DNA of 64,000 nucleotides, taken from NCBI RefSeq assembly GCF_036370855.1, contig NC_088130.1, positions 13,359,543 through 13,423,542 on the forward strand, read 5' to 3'. Shown here piece after piece: positions 22,840-36,252 of the stretch. Under the pieces are notes generated by a model that was given only the letters and a program-made list of their open reading frames with translations, was not told the DNA's origin and made no database searches. How positions within the stretch are numbered: position 1 is the stretch's first letter; each line of letters starts with the position of its first letter. The position numbers and the translations under genes were made by a program. Origin of the DNA: Dromaius novaehollandiae (lineage: Eukaryota > Chordata > Aves > Casuariiformes > Dromaiidae).

Positions 22840-22843
22840 TAAG

Positions 22844-25800
22844 TACATTACAGAACAGTTTCTATCTGTTACAAAGTTCTGTTTAAGTTGCTTCATTTTC
22901 CCTTAAAATTAAGAGTGCTCCAGCAACAACAATGTACTTCATTTCTTGGAGCCTGCTTGCAAATCCCATTAAACATGCTAGGGGGCAATAAACACTAACT
23001 TGTTGTCAGGCCAATTATGGTAAAGCAGCAGATTTATTATTAGGATTAATTACCATGCACATTACAGTGACAGCTGGAGACTGTGAAGATGAAGGGAGGC
23101 AGTTGCAGGCTGTGTGAACCTCTATATTTCCCTACTCACAAGCTCAGCGCTGTGTTTATTTCAGTGAGAAGCTTTTTCTTCTTTTTTGGCCTCTCACTGG
23201 CATTTTGGACAGAGCTGGCACGGGCAGCCCGCCTGACACCCTCAGCCGTTTGGCAGAGGCCCTTCTCTCAGTTTAAAGGCGAGAGGCATGTACGTTATGC
23301 CTCCTCTCGCGCCACGCACTGCTTTCTCATTAATGGCGAGCAGGACTTTTCTGCGCGGCAGGCGAACAATGCACGCTTTTAATGCTAACTTCTATAGAAG
23401 AGAGCGGTCTGCGGCAGGGAACAAAATGCCCAACAGGCCACATTTCTGACGTGCTCTGGGTGAGCCCTGCAGGCCTTTTTGTCCCAGCCCACCAGCTGCT
23501 AGTGTGATTTTTAGAAGTAACATCCACAGACAGCCATCATCCTTGTTTGGCTCCCCCAGACCTCTGAGAAAAGTTGAAGTGTGAGGACGTGAATGGAGCA
23601 GCTAGTTGAACTTAGTGATCCGAAATTTAACGCTTTCTTGACGCAGGGAGATCACAGTGTCAGTGCTGTTTCTACCTAAACGCAACCCAAGGCATTATGC
23701 AAACTGGAGAGCGCGGGAAACCTGGTGCTGAAACACCGTGAAAGCAAGAGACCTGAAGTTCCAGTCACCACATACTTCTGAGATGGCTTAATCCTCGATG
23801 TTGTACTTTCCTGAAGTACAAAAATTCTAGCCATCAAGTCTTTCTAGACATTTATGCCAAATTCCTCATTGGTGTCAGTCTTTTCAGGGTGCAGATTTAT
23901 AGATTTATAACATAACAAACATATTCTGTCTTTCTTCCAAATCATGCAGGCACAAGCTGGTTCCATTTGAAATCAGTGGCAGGTTTTGTAACTAACTTCT
24001 AGTAAGAAAGACTGAGCTATTATCTAACAGTCGTTATCCTTACAGCATCAGATGTTAGCCATGCCCAGAGAAAGATGTTTTTTTTAACTTTGTCATGGAA
24101 GCAATAACAAATTTGCTATTGCTAAAAGAATAGATTTAGTCTTATTTTATGGGTTGTGCTTTTCTATGGAATTGGAAGGTTTGGGGTTTTTTTACACTAC
24201 TCTACCAACAAAAAACATTTTAGGGGCCTTTTTTTCCTTTCCCCGGGACCTGTAGCCTCATTTTATTTCATACATATCTCACAAATATCACCGCTTCCGA
24301 GGAAGCAGTTTGCTTTATGGTTATGGCAGCAACTCTGCTGCTGCTCCTGGGAATAACCCAGAGTAATCTATTGTTGCTGTCAGTCAGAGGCTGTATCAGC
24401 TTTCATTCAAGCCAGCAGCTTCCACGGTGCAGAACAAGGGCGTGGGACAAAGATAGAAAATGACCCTAAAAGGAACAAAATACCAAGGAGATAGACTAAG
24501 GTCTATGAGAAAAAGCATCTCAGACTGTCACAGATGTAGCTTGCAATTATTTATGCAATGAATGTTACAAGTTTCACTAATGCTACACATATTCATATGC
24601 AAACTACAGATATTCTTCATAGATTGTCTTCATACATTATGTCACATATGTTCACATAGGATTTAGGAAACAGCAAGCCAAGTGCTAGGCACAGGGCTGT
24701 GACAATCTTGAGACTCAGAAATGCAAGCCGTCCTGAAAAGGGAGATTTCAAGTGAGTGCTACCATTCAGGAACACATAAAATCCATGTATCTTTTGTACA
24801 AAAGCATAATCTTGCATGCTATAGCTATAAGAAAAACACAAAAATATTTGATACTGCAATCAAAGCACATTAAGTTATGTGATTTTGCCAGACCCTTCTA
24901 ACTTGGGTTTCTAAATCTATATCAAAGAAAACAGAGATGGTACATGCATCTGAAAATCAGGCCAAATCTTAATGTGAAGGATATAGTCTTCAGCCCCTAT
25001 TTTTCAGGTCTTCAAATTCAAGCCTTTTATCTATGACTAAATTATGGATCCTCTCCCTATTATTGCAAATAGCAGTTTTCTCATGGACTTCAGTAACAAA
25101 AAAAAGCAACTCCCTGTGTGATTTCATCTAAGCCTTTTTAGAGGCTCTAACAAGAAAATCTGCTACCTGAAATAATATACCAAGTACTTCATTTCAAATC
25201 TATGTTAAAGCTCATTTGTCCAAGAATATTTTACCAATCCCTACACAGAATACTTCATTTCAAATACCAGTTTATGCAATCATTCTGAGGGCAGGAACTC
25301 ATCTTTTCATATTGACTATATATGATGAGTTATGAAACTTTCTTTTCTATATGCATCTTTTGTCCTTTTAATAGCTGTCAGATAAAAGGTAGGCAGAAGA
25401 ATGAAGTGAAACAGATGTTGACAGTGTGCGTGACCAGCTCACTAGACACCTGGATATTAAGAATGTCTCTCCATGCTACTTCTAAACCTTTACTCATTAA
25501 CTCTGTAAGTCAGCCTGATGCTTCCTATAAGCAGAGGTAGATTTGCATTTTCTGCCAGAGTCCATTTATGTGAGAACTCCTGAACAAAGCAAAGGTATAA
25601 TTGTAGGGCTCGAGGGTTACCAGGTGGCTCATCTTTTGCTACCTGCAATTTTTTTCCTCTATTTTCCTTGCTAATGCAATGATTTGCATCTCAGCATCCA
25701 AGCACATGCCCGTTAGAGGGAGAAAACAAATCATCCTTTTTTAATTAACCAGTGACCCTACAAATCTTCAGAGGCTTGTATTGCATTAGTAGTTTAGAGG

Positions 25801-28800
25801 AGTTAATCAGTAATCAGGACAAAAATAGAGGAGCTCAGCCCCATGCAAAGCTAGACGTAAATCAACTAGCAATGCTTTTTTTATGGCCTGATACTTCAGA
25901 AACATTTAATGATAGGATATCTGAGATGCCTGTGAACTTTTAACAAAGGCCATTATGCCAGGACTCAGCACTGCATCCATACTGGACTCTTCTCATGCTG
26001 CAGTGAATCTGGACTCTCTTAGGAAATCCTCTTATGGGAATTTGTTTTTGCAGAAATCTTAATTTGCTCAAATTAACAATGACAAGTTCTGACAGCACAA
26101 GCCTATGATAAGCATTTCCCTTGTGAAGTGAGAATGATCTTGCATGCCTTATTTCCACATGCTGATGGTCCATTATCTAATTAATTACTGTCAGTGTTGA
26201 GTCACACTAAATGAGAATTGATGACACTCGAAGAACAATCAGTTAACAGGAATCCAACTGTGTCAGCAGCATCACTGCATCTCCTTTATTCTTCGTATGA
26301 CTAATTATTAACATCTATCATTCTCTTCTCCAGGAATATATTAGGTAAGGACCAATAAGGTTCGGTTCAATTCCTGACTCTGTGAAACCCCCCCAATCAG
26401 TCATCCTACATAGAGCACTTAAAGTGCATCTCAATGTCCTGCAGCCATGGTGATATTATTATTCCCCCTCTCTTAAGGCTTACAAATACAAATTCATTAT
26501 TCTTTGTGAAAGAAAAGAAGAAAGAGTAAAGACCTTTCAAAATCTCAAATAAAAAAAAGTAAAAATCAAAGGATGATTCCTGTTATGTAACTACCCTAAA
26601 ATTTTTCTCAGAAATCTCTTATAAGACTTTTAATCTCCTTCCTTCTTTTGATTTTCTCATCTAAATAAGATTTTATCTAAGACCAGGGTTTAAAGCAGTT
26701 CTGCCCCTGGATAATCCTCTGTTCAGCAAGTTGTTCACAAAGAACTTGAAATTTGGAACTATTAATTAAAAGTCTTATGAAAACCAAACCTTACAGGCAT
26801 TCCCAATACGCTCTAACTTTGGTCACAAATTAGACAATAAAATCAAAACTGTTCTTTTTCTTTCCCTGTTACAGTCGTCTCCAGGAAAATAAAAACTCAT
26901 TTTCTCTGTAATAGCAAATGTACACAAACTCTTCTAAGTTAGCAATTTTGAGAGCTTTAGCATGTGGTTTTAGTTGCAGCAGTCATTTCCGAAAGCATCT
27001 CTTCTAGGCACAGGAATCAAACACAGGGAAACCTTGCCAGAATCACATCTTGTCCTCACAGAGGCTAGTGCCAGCCAGCCAGCACTGTAGCTGTCTGTCA
27101 TCTAAGCATAGTTTTATCATCTGCAGTACCAACTACCTAAGTCAACTCTGAACAAAGGATTCGGTATATGATGAAAAGACTAATTAACTTGAGGGGATTT
27201 TTCCTACTTTTTGAGCTTTGTTGTTACATGTTGCTTATCTGTGTGCCATTGCTCTTCCCTAGTATTGACAGATTGTCACCGCTTTGACCAGAGAGCCCTT
27301 CCCCTTATTTTCAGATTAGGCAGCTATTGTCAGTTCCATGACACATTTTCCTATCATTTCAGGATTTCCTCTCACCTCTGGGCAAAGGGCTAGACCGTGA
27401 CCAAATTTTTCCGCCTGACAGATTGTTTGCTTTACATACATCACTTTCGAAAGCCAAGTTCATTTTGTATGAAACTCATTGCTTCCTCTTCACAGAGCCC
27501 CTTTCTGAAGCTAATTCCAAATTACCTATTAATTTGCCACTCCCACTCGTCACGTGTGGGGGGGTTATTCCTTGTTTACTCAATGTCATTACTGACGTCA
27601 ACTGGCAGGACAACAGGCAATGTCACACTAAGGCAGGTGTCACCACTGTCCTGTTGGGAGGACTCATCTGTCAGCACAACATAACCTTCACCCCAGTTTC
27701 CAATCACTTCTGATGGGGCCAGACAGCAGAGCGGCCAAGCCAACCTTGCTTTCTGCCACCAGGCACCTGCTGGTGCTCTGCAGCTTCCCTATCTGACTCG
27801 GCCAAGACAAATCATCACCTTTTACAGATTTTTAAATTAGGCATTTCTTGTTTTTTATTAGTTGAAGTGAAAGAACCTATGCCTTTGCTCACAAAATTGG
27901 TTGTTTAGCTTATAAACAACATACTTAGAGACTGGGTGGGGAAAGGAGATGGGCTGTTTGGGTCATCAACCCCAGCAGACAACTATGCAATAAGCAACTC
28001 CAGGAGGATGGATAGAGAAAACTCCCCAAACATTAGTAAACTTTAGACTTTGTCTCAGGGAAGAGCCACAAGAATCATGATGCATCACAGCAACAAAGAG
28101 CAGAATGCTTATCAATAGCTTGCTGCTAAGGGTTACCACAAAACTCTTGGCAAAATCCACCTGCGCAAAAGAAATACCTGTGACAGAAAAATTACAATAA
28201 TCTCTTGGGTAATGCTGTTTGATCAAATTTGTGAACAGTTGAAGGGTAGCAGGGAAAAGGAACAACAACAACAAAAGAAGAGAAACAGAGCAATTATTAG
28301 TTCTTAGAGATCATTACAAAAGCATGTTTTAGCTATTAAGGTACAATTTTACAAATGACTTAGAAAAGGCAAATGAGGTGTTTTATTGTAGCATTAAATT
28401 ATATAAAAATGAAAGATGAACTTGAATAAATAAAAAATAATAAAAGAAAAAGCCTGTTCTTAAGGCCTGATGTGTAGTGACAATCACCTAGGCAGTTAAG
28501 AAAAGCCTGTATGAGCTCATTGTTCCACAGCTGATTATAAGGATTTTGCAGTTGCTGTTGGCTATTAGTCTCATTAAATGCTAAATAGATAGATAAGTTG
28601 TCCTTTAAATTAGAGTAGTTTCTGTCCTACTGACTGTTGAACGTCTTAGTGTTCCTTATCTTGATAACTGAGGGGGTTTTTTATAGCTAAGGTCAACTAC
28701 AACAGCCATGGGGTGGCAGAAGTTCTATCTCCACCCAGAAGAAACTAAAATTTCGGCATTTCCCTCATTTGAAAGAAATACAAAATCACACAGTCCAAGT

Positions 28801-29830
28801 CTCTTACAATTCATCTGAAGAAGCCAGTCTGGAAATCTAGTGTTTGCTGTGCCTGTTGCTGCGGACCAGGCACAACACCAGCGAGGATGTGTGGCTGTTA
28901 TGTTGTCATCTGTTCACAGGATAAGTCCAAATAAAATATTTTAGTTAAATCATTTAATTACTAGGAAGTACTTCTTCAGCTTTATTTACCGAAGTAGTAG
29001 ATTATATAAAAGAAATCAAAGCATTCTGAGTTACAGCGAGATAGTTACTGCAAATTTAGTTGAGCTCTCTCTAGATCTTAATCTACATTGAAATAACCTT
29101 TAGAAATATTTGAAAATCAGGGAGAAGTAACTACACATCCTGCACTATAATGCATCTGTCTGTATCTAAAATAGCAACAAAAATAAATGCAGTTCCATAT
29201 GAGCATCTCTACATGATACGCAAGTGCTTTCATATCAGGAAAAACTAAATTAGATCTGCATTCAAAGGAAAAGAACATGTGAAAACAATTATGAGAAATT
29301 CTAGAAAAGTTTTTTTAATTTTTCTTCATTTTCAAGACATTGGTAGTAATAACAATCACAAATTTTAAATCCACATTTATAGATGGTAAGTAAGCATGAA
29401 TTGCTCATGAACTGTACTGGTGATGGCATTCATTTATGACAGGGCCCTTTATATATCCTACAGATTTTCCACACAGCTTTCCAAGTGGCTGTACAACAGT
29501 CACATAATACTGAATTTAGAACAATTCCACAAAGAGGCTTTATTCTAGAGAAACAGGAAGTTGTCACATATATGCAAAAAACATCTGTGCTTAAAGATTC
29601 AAGTTCTGAATCTTTCCACAAGAATTCCTGCTTTAATACAGGAATGTGTATTTATTAATGCCCCTCCTGCCCTTCCCCCAAAGAACCTAACAAGCATCAA
29701 TAGACAAAGTGCCAACTTTTATATGCAAGGATCGTAGATGTCAAACCAGGCTTTCAGAACAGAAATTCAAGGCAAACATCAGCTTACTACATTTTATTTT
29801 ATTCAGTCTCTTAAGTAGAAACTCGAACTT
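22844..29830. other. Unannotated interval downstream of C9orf85
   Basis: About 7 kb between ERV-2 and the C9orf85 stop codon. AT-rich, with no supported exon or recognised repeat. Part next to 29830 is C9orf85 3' flank. Confidence 0.5.
29793..29803 (-). terminator. Candidate C9orf85 polyadenylation signals
   Basis: Two overlapping AATAAA hexamers on the - strand (29793-29798 and 29798-29803) lie about 30 nt after the TAA stop. If used, the 3' UTR is very short. Confidence 0.4.
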
Positions 29831-30008
29831 TTAGACTTCTGTCCTTTCAAAATTCATGCTTTTAAATCTTTCTTCAAGCACATCAGAATCTTCATCATTG
29901 TCTGTACTACTGAAGTTTGCTTCAAAATCCAGTTCATCCTCCAATCCACTTCTCTCTTGGCCATTTTCAGTAGCCTCACTCTCAGTTCTGTCTTGTCCTT
30001 TATCAATC
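29831..30008 (-). CDS. C9orf85: C9orf85 ortholog, last coding exon (exon 4)
   Basis: The acceptor (tttctgtag) ends just before 30008. The exon opens with IDKGQDRTES, continues with an acidic serine-rich tail (FEANFSSTDNDEDSDV) and ends MNFERTEV with TAA at 29831-29833. Its first base completes the proline codon split by the intron, so the phase matches exon 3. This C-terminal region is probably disordered. The exon itself is intact. Confidence 0.85.
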
Positions 30009-30729
30009 CTACAGAAAGCAAAATGAAGGTATCACCAGGCTACTTTTGGAATTCATTTTTCTCTTAAATAAGAAAGGAATGAAAAGTAGAATACGTTACT
30101 TAGGACAGGAGTGACAACTTAAAGTTACTTTCATGTTAAATAGAAAAGACAGTAAGAAAAAAAAGTCTCTGAAGAAAAAAAACCCTGTGAATAGGTTGAC
30201 CAGCTAAACAACTGCTGGCCAGCTGACAGGTACTAGTAAATGAATTCAGGATGCTCAATAAAGATAAAACTCTAGTAAAAGGGTAATAAAAACAAAACCC
30301 TACTAAATATATTGTAGCTACTGAGCTCAACATCAGCCCTTGTTTAGTTTACTTCTGTTCACTAGTAACTGAATCATAAAATGACAGATTAATTGCAAAT
30401 AGTAAATTGGCTTATGCATATTTTATGGTTCTCTATCCATTTTAAAGTGCTTTGTTCTGAAGGAGGAGATGCAATTTACCCTTTGATATTACCATAAAGT
30501 GTCTTATCCAAGTAAGAATTATTTGGCCTAGTCACACTAACATCAATAGGCATTTCACCCTGGCTTCAGCAGAGGAAACTGAAGCTAATGACTCTTAATG
30601 ACTCCTGTCACGATTATTCAGAATATGGGCATGAAGTACGACAGCTCCTAGGCAGTTTCCAAACATGCTTTATTAAAAGAGGAAGACAGAAGCACAATAC
30701 TGAAGGTGTGTGATCTAAGAGCTACTTAC
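30009..30729 (-). other. C9orf85 intron 3
   Basis: Bounded by GTAAGT (donor, at 30729) and TTTCTGTAG (acceptor, at 30009). It contains no other recognised feature. Confidence 0.8.
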
Positions 30730-30843
30730 GGAATTACAATTTCTTCTTCCTTTCCACATTTAGCACAGATTCCTAGTTTACAAGCGCAGGGTTGGCAAAT
30801 AATATGGTAAGGATCTTTTACAGCTTTCTGGAGGCATTTGACA
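30730..30843 (-). CDS. C9orf85: C9orf85 ortholog, exon 3
   Basis: A 114-nt exon with acceptor cttctcttcacag or similar and donor GTAAGT. It encodes VKCLQKAVKDPYHIIC, then CQPCACK and CAKCGKEEEIVIP. Together with exon 2 it forms the cysteine-pair (CxxC) zinc-binding-like domain of the C9orf85 / DUF2039 family, a conserved eukaryotic family of unknown function. Phases 2 and 2 at its ends match the neighbouring exons. Confidence 0.92.
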
Positions 30844-31837
30844 CTGTGAAGAGAAAGAAAACAGCATTAAAACACTATTTGTAGGCACTTATTAAACATT
30901 CTATGTTCAAAGACAATATAGACAAACTACTGTATTCTTCTGAAGAGGCACTGTTACAGCCAGTTTCATATGAAACAATTGTTTTTGATGCTTGCTAAAA
31001 CACAAACAGCATTGCCTGTTTTCCTTCTCCTTTAACTTTTTCAGAAATAATTTTTAAAACTAGAAACAAAAAAGAAACATAAAAAGTAAGAATTTTTACA
31101 TTCCAAGTGGCAAAACACTAATCTTTCCATTCATTTCAACAGGCTGTTTTGCTTTAGAAGCTGCATAACTTTTTCCTCTGGCTTAACAATAAAAGAAAAT
31201 CAGAATACAGTACAAAAAGGCACATGCGCTTTACAAACAAAGGCTTTCAATCCAAACAATATAATGTCTTCCTCTTGAACTTCTCAGAATATAAACAAAG
31301 CCAGTGCTGGAGTTTGCTTTCTAGGAACATAAGTCTGCACGGAATGGTGTTCTGTTCTGAAAAAAACCCAACCTAATTAACCAGAGATTTTCAGCTGTGC
31401 TTTTCGAGACATGATAAAACCCTGTATATTAAATCATTTCTAAATTGCTATGGCTTAATGTTCACCTCGTATCTTTAAAGCTTTGTATTTTTGGAGAGCA
31501 GAACCCAAAACAATATATCCCATCGTATGTGGCTGGCCTAAAAGACACCCTTCCTTGGTTCTTCAGGCACTCCAGGTCCATCAGAAAGGATTGAGCGTAC
31601 AGCTCTCAACAGCAGATTTGCAGACTTGGCTAAAATAGGCTGAAGAAAAATGTCAAGTGTTTTTGTATGCCTTATAAGGAGAAACACATGAACTAGTATT
31701 TTCTGAAACAGAATTTTGACTTGCTTTCTCAAGTTCCATTCCTGAGCACTATCTTCTTCTCCCTACTATCTTCATCTAGGCTCTGCAGAGTTTTTATATT
31801 AAGATGCACATATCCAACTCCTTACAAAACTGTGAAT

Positions 31838-32534
31838 TCACAAGAACTGGGGGGCTGACCTGCTGGAGAGCAGCTCTGCAGAAACTCCCAGACTCTGGGA
31901 GTCCTGGTGGACAACAACAACAACAGTGAGCCAGCAAGAAGGCCAATGGTATCCCGGGGTGCATTAGGAAGAGCGTTGCCAGCAAGTCGAGGGAGGTGAT
32001 CCTGCCCCTCTACTCAGCCCTAGCGAAGCTGCATCTGGAGTCCTGTGTCCAGTTCTGGGCTCCCCAGTACAAGAGAAACATGGAGCTACGGCAGCGAGTC
32101 CAGCAGAGGGCTACTAAGATGAGGAAGGGACTGAAGCATCTCTCGTATGAGGAGAGGTTGCAAGTTCAGCCTGGAGAAGAGCAGACTGTGGGGGGATCTT
32201 ATCAATTCGTTCAAATATCTGATGGGAGGGTGTAAAGAAGATGGGGCTAGACTCTTTTCAGTGGTGCCCAGCAATAGGACGAGAGGCAAGGGGCACAAAT
32301 TGAAATGTGGGGAGGTCTATTTGAACACAAGGAAAAACTTTACTGTGAGGGTAACAGAGCACGCAAACAGATTGCCCGGAGAGGCTGTGGAGTCTCCTTC
32401 CTGGAGATATTCAAAAACTGTCTGGATAGGGTCCTGGGCAATGTGCTCTAGGTGACCCTGCTTGAGCAGGGGGGGTGGACTAGACAATTTCCAGAGATTC
32501 CTTCCAACCTCAACCATTCTGTAATTCTGTGATT
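31838..32534 (+). mobile_element. CR1 LINE 3' fragment
   Basis: It covers the end of ORF2 and the 3' UTR. Frames such as [22 protein letters not shown] and the 3' tail (ctggatagggtcctgggcaatgtgctctaggtgaccctg ... attctgtgatt) match the copy at 59890-63459 closely. A deletion near 32160 removes sequence that the longer copy keeps. It lies in C9orf85 intron 2, antisense to the gene. Confidence 0.9.
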
Positions 32535-32995
32535 GCTGTAGGACACATCTGACAAAAGCAAACTGTGATTTGCCTAATGTTTCTGGTCTTCCCTCTTCCC
32601 CAGTAAAAAACTACAGGGAGAGCTCACTGAAAATACCTATTTAGTATTTCCTCACACACACTCAGTTGCAAGGACCAGGAGTGTCTTACCAAACAGTGGC
32701 ATTATCAATGCAAAGTAGACAGATTTTTTCTTTTAATACTTTAATTTGTAATGTTCAAATATGTGAAATAGAAGTGAACTAGATCTTGGGATAATTCATG
32801 GTTGCTATACTAAAAATCATGATTTTGACAATGTTAAGAAAAAAGAAAGGTCAAGTGCATGGAAGTCCTTCATTTTCACTCTCCAATTTGAAAAATTCGG
32901 TCTCTCATCACACGACAGTTACATTCTTAAATACAACACGGACATAATCTAGAAGCTTCACCCATTGAAATTCTTCACAGTCTTGTCCTTCCTTT

Positions 32996-33526
32996 TGTCG
33001 TGGGGGGCGGGGTGGTTATGTATTATTATGGTATTATTCTCTCTGGGTTTATTGCAAACAGATTTATTGAAGATGGCTATACAGTGTAGTCATAGCAAGC
33101 AAATCTTACTGCACATTCGTTATTGCCTGAGTCTCGGTTTCTTACCACTCCAACGGTTTCTTGTCAGAGGTTCTCTTAACTCCCAGAGAGTAACCTTGAG
33201 AGGCGTCCCAACTCTAGGGGAGATTCACCACCCCGCAGCCCACGGCCATGCAGGAGAGCTCCACAGGCTCTAGGCTGCAGCACTATGTATGGGCATGGAG
33301 TTTGACTCATGGTCATACAATATTTGGTGTGGAGATATCCCTCTTTGCTGACCTCATGCCACGCTGGGGAAAATACACCATTTTTTGCTGACCTCACGCC
33401 TTTTTCTGGCCTCACCAGTTGCAACCAGTATCGCCTAGTTCCTCCTGGCCAGCCCTGGGTGCTGTCAGTTATTTGCGGTCAGCTGGGGCCTGAGATAAGG
33501 GTGGGGGGTAGTTGTGCTCCACCACA
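32996..33526 (-). repeat. ERV-3 3' LTR
   Basis: 531 bp. On the - strand it starts TGTGGTGGAGCACAAC and ends ...ACGACA. Two AATAAA signals on the - strand (33048-33053 and 33063-33068) could also end C9orf85 transcripts, because the element is in the gene's sense orientation. Just inside it the - strand reads GGGGCGGAAG, a plausible polypurine tract. Confidence 0.85.
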
Positions 33527-33718
33527 CTTCCGCCCCATGACCATAGTCAAACCTCCAATGCTTTCACAGAGTGGTGGTGTGGTCACCTCTTGCCTCTGTG
33601 TCCTAAATATATACAGTGGTTATTTCCTCTCTTATAGGTTTACTCTCTGGTGGAGCATCTTCCTCCGGTTCGGCCGAGGGAAGAGGCTGGTATGAGAGTG
33701 TGAGGACTTGTTTCGCTA

Positions 33719-35295
33719 TTACCAATTACCGCTAATTACTACTATTACAATAATAATGGTTATCAAAACAGTGAACAATGGTTGGAGTAGGCTTGCAAGC
33801 CACCCCAAAAGTCAGAAACCCATCAGTCCAAATAGTTGATTTAGCCATGATGAATATATTCTATCCCAGATGCTTGCAGAGTCAGCTGCTACTTGGCGGA
33901 TTCACATAATTTGCAGGGAGAGTGGCTGGGAGACATTGGGAATGTGAATGCAACAGTCTTCACTGGAGACGTTCAAGAGGCACAGACTCCTCCCTCCTTC
34001 AACAGCATGAGGTTCAGAGTAGTTTTCAATTGTAGTGTGATGTGAGCGATTGCATCTCCATGCTCATTTAGGAGAGTTAGGCTGTTCACTGTGGCGTTAG
34101 CCAGTATTTCTACTTGATCAGGTGGTTGCACTAATTGCTCTTGGGTTTTAGCTGACGCAATTCCCCAGCTGAAATATCCCTCTAGTCCCCAGAGCAACCG
34201 CTTCCGAACCCTTTCTCTGTGTGATAGGTCTCGCCATAGAGTTGACCTTTTAACTCATCCCCACTTCTGAGAGGAAGGGAGGCCTGGATAATATGACTTA
34301 GGACAGAGCAATGGGATAGCTAATGAGCGTCGTACCCCAACAAGCATAGCAGGGAGCAGGGTATATAGCGTGCAGTCTGAGCATGCTCAAACCATTCCTC
34401 TTGGGGCTGGCACAGTTGCTTTTTTGTATTCAGCTACAAAGGTCCTTTTCCCATCTGTGAGATAAAAATAATCTCTGAAGAGTTTCTCGGTGCTGAGCTG
34501 TTGGCACAGAGACAACCTTGCATTAGCACACGCCACAAGGGGGGAAAGGTCATGAGCGGATGGAATGAGGCATTATAAGGCAACGGGAGTGTGCACTTCC
34601 ATTCAGGATTTTTGGGAGGGGGGGGTTGCGAGAGTGTTTGGGTCCTCTCCAAGCACGCCCCCACAACAATCCTCTTCCTCCCCACTGACATGATTTTGGG
34701 CAAAGGGAGAATTTAGTTTGTTTTCCTTCTCCTAGTATCCTCCGAGTTCCATCCTGACAGTACATCAGACACTCATGTCCTTTGACTTTGGGGCACACCG
34801 CACACCATGGGGCAAGTTCTTCCAACCACTCCCATTTCAATGAGTGATCTTCTCGACTCCATTGGTCAAGAGCACAAGGGAGCCCCCATGGGAGGGTAGT
34901 GCATGGGACGGTGGTCTTCCTTCCCCGTGCAGTTCCATCTGGGTACACACCTTGGTCAGTGCAGGTTTTACCTTCCAGCTATAATTGTGCCATAGTGGGT
35001 CACTGGCTTCCAAATGGAAGACAAATGACCCTCCTTTAGCCCAAGTATTATTTAAGTCCTCCTCTAAATCTGGGAAGTAGAGGTGGATGGGTAGTGGGTT
35101 TCTCTCAGTCAATCCCAGGTTGTTTAAACAAGCCGCGATTGAGGAGGTATTAATATGGCGGTCAAAGAGTTGTATTTGTTTTAGGATTACATTAGATTCA
35201 AACCCCTCATTTTGTGGGGGTGCTCCCATACCATCAGTAACAAGTACTAGGGTTATCATTCCTCCCACTATCCTTATCATTTGGAAAGAATTCAT
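33719..35295 (-). pseudogene. ERV-3 env remnant (gamma-type)
   Basis: The SU start is MNSFQMIRIVGGMITLVLV at 35295, a signal peptide, with N-glycosylation sites (NTS, NNT, NYS) downstream. A CXXC motif (WCAVCPKV) lies in another frame near 34830. TM appears at 34197-33973, with a helix ending TTLNLMLLKEGGVC that matches the gamma-type immunosuppressive-like region. A Cys-Cys pair lies just after it in another frame. A membrane span (LFTVLITIIIVIVVI) ends at TAA 33719-33721. Several frameshifts and stops make it non-functional. Confidence 0.75.
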
Positions 35296-35492
35296 TTCAC
35301 ACAGGATTTCCTCAGGATGAATTTGACTTTTTTTCAGGGTAGTACTTCCTCAGGTAGAGGTTAACAATCTGGGAAAATAATAAGCAGTACTACCAGTTTC
35401 AGTCCTGCCAGTAGGATTCGTAGCTTCAGGCCTCACGCACTGAGCCTGTGAAAATAAGAATAGTGTGTCTTGGCGAGGTGAGTCCAGATGAG

Positions 35493-35684
35493 TTACCCCT
35501 TAATGACTGGGATATATCCATCTTTTAGTAAGCCAGAGACGACTTCTGCTCCAGTTAGGATATATTTCCACCCCATGGCTGTATGAGGCAGGGGCCCCAC
35601 ATAATCGATTTGCCAGGTGGTCCACAGGGACTTCCCTGTTTTCAAGGGCAGTGCTGGTTGGAGAGCCGCACTTCCTGCTTTCAA
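35493..35684 (-). pseudogene. ERV-3 truncated integrase core
   Basis: A 63-codon frame with TTWQIDYVGPLPHTAMGWKY, holding the first catalytic Asp of a retroviral integrase, then YILTGAEVVSGL. The second Asp and the Glu are absent, because the env region starts about 200 bp later. The RT-RNase H region that should lie between protease and integrase is missing. Confidence 0.75.
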
Positions 35685-35854
35685 TCTTAATCTTGTACTA
35701 TGTTGTGGGCCCCTCTCCTGGCTGCAGCAGATAGAGGGTTTGGGGACACGTGAGTGATTTTAGAATTTGGCAGAGGAGGGGCAATCCTCAGTAGCCTGAT
35801 TCAGGTGGCCTTGCTGTCCTCCTCCCAGCCTATCTGCTGGGGTCTCCCAAATGC

Positions 35855-36175
35855 TCAGGTACTACCATTCGGGAGTAACCATTGTCTGCCATTCAATACA
35901 TCAAACCCCAAGACATTGTCCCCGCTCTCGGTGACAGCCAGCTGGCACAGGGTTGCTCGCTTCCCGTTGGGGAGGTGCAGATAAGCTCTTGCTACTGGGC
36001 ACACTTCTCTTCCGCCAGTGCATCCGAGTAGTCGGACCTGGTGCCTCCCCACAGCAACCCCTGCCCTCTTTGCTGCCACCTTTGAGAGGGTGGACACCTG
36101 AACCCCTGTGTCAATAAGGAATTTGGTTGGGATTTGATGAGTCCCTAATGGAAGGTAGATATGGGGTCCTTCCAT
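35855..36175 (-). pseudogene. ERV-3 protease domain
   Basis: An open frame of 106 codons with the aspartyl-protease motif FLIDTGVQVSTLS, the central ARAYLHLPNGKRATL strands and the NVLGFDVL motif near its end. All the expected landmarks of a retropepsin are present. No RT follows. Confidence 0.8.
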
Positions 36176-36252
36176 GGGGGTCCCACTGGAAGGCCTCTAT
36201 TCTCCGGACGGGGAGGCCCAATACCCATCTGGGACCCACTAGTTGTTTGCTT

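Larger units (their letters stand above)
15413..22843 (-). mobile_element. ERV-2: complete young gammaretrovirus-like provirus
   Basis: Two 676-bp LTRs (15417-16092 and 22164-22839) in the same orientation bound 6.07 kb of internal sequence. They are flanked by a 4-bp direct repeat, taag (15413-15416 and 22840-22843), which is the target-site duplication; 4 bp is typical of gammaretroviral integration. The order on the - strand is 5' LTR, primer site, gag, protease, truncated RT, RNase H, integrase, env, polypurine tract, 3' LTR. I found no difference between the two LTRs on direct reading, so integration was very recent. The provirus is defective: its RT core is deleted, there is an extra TGA, and there are three frameshifts. 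Confidence 0.93.
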
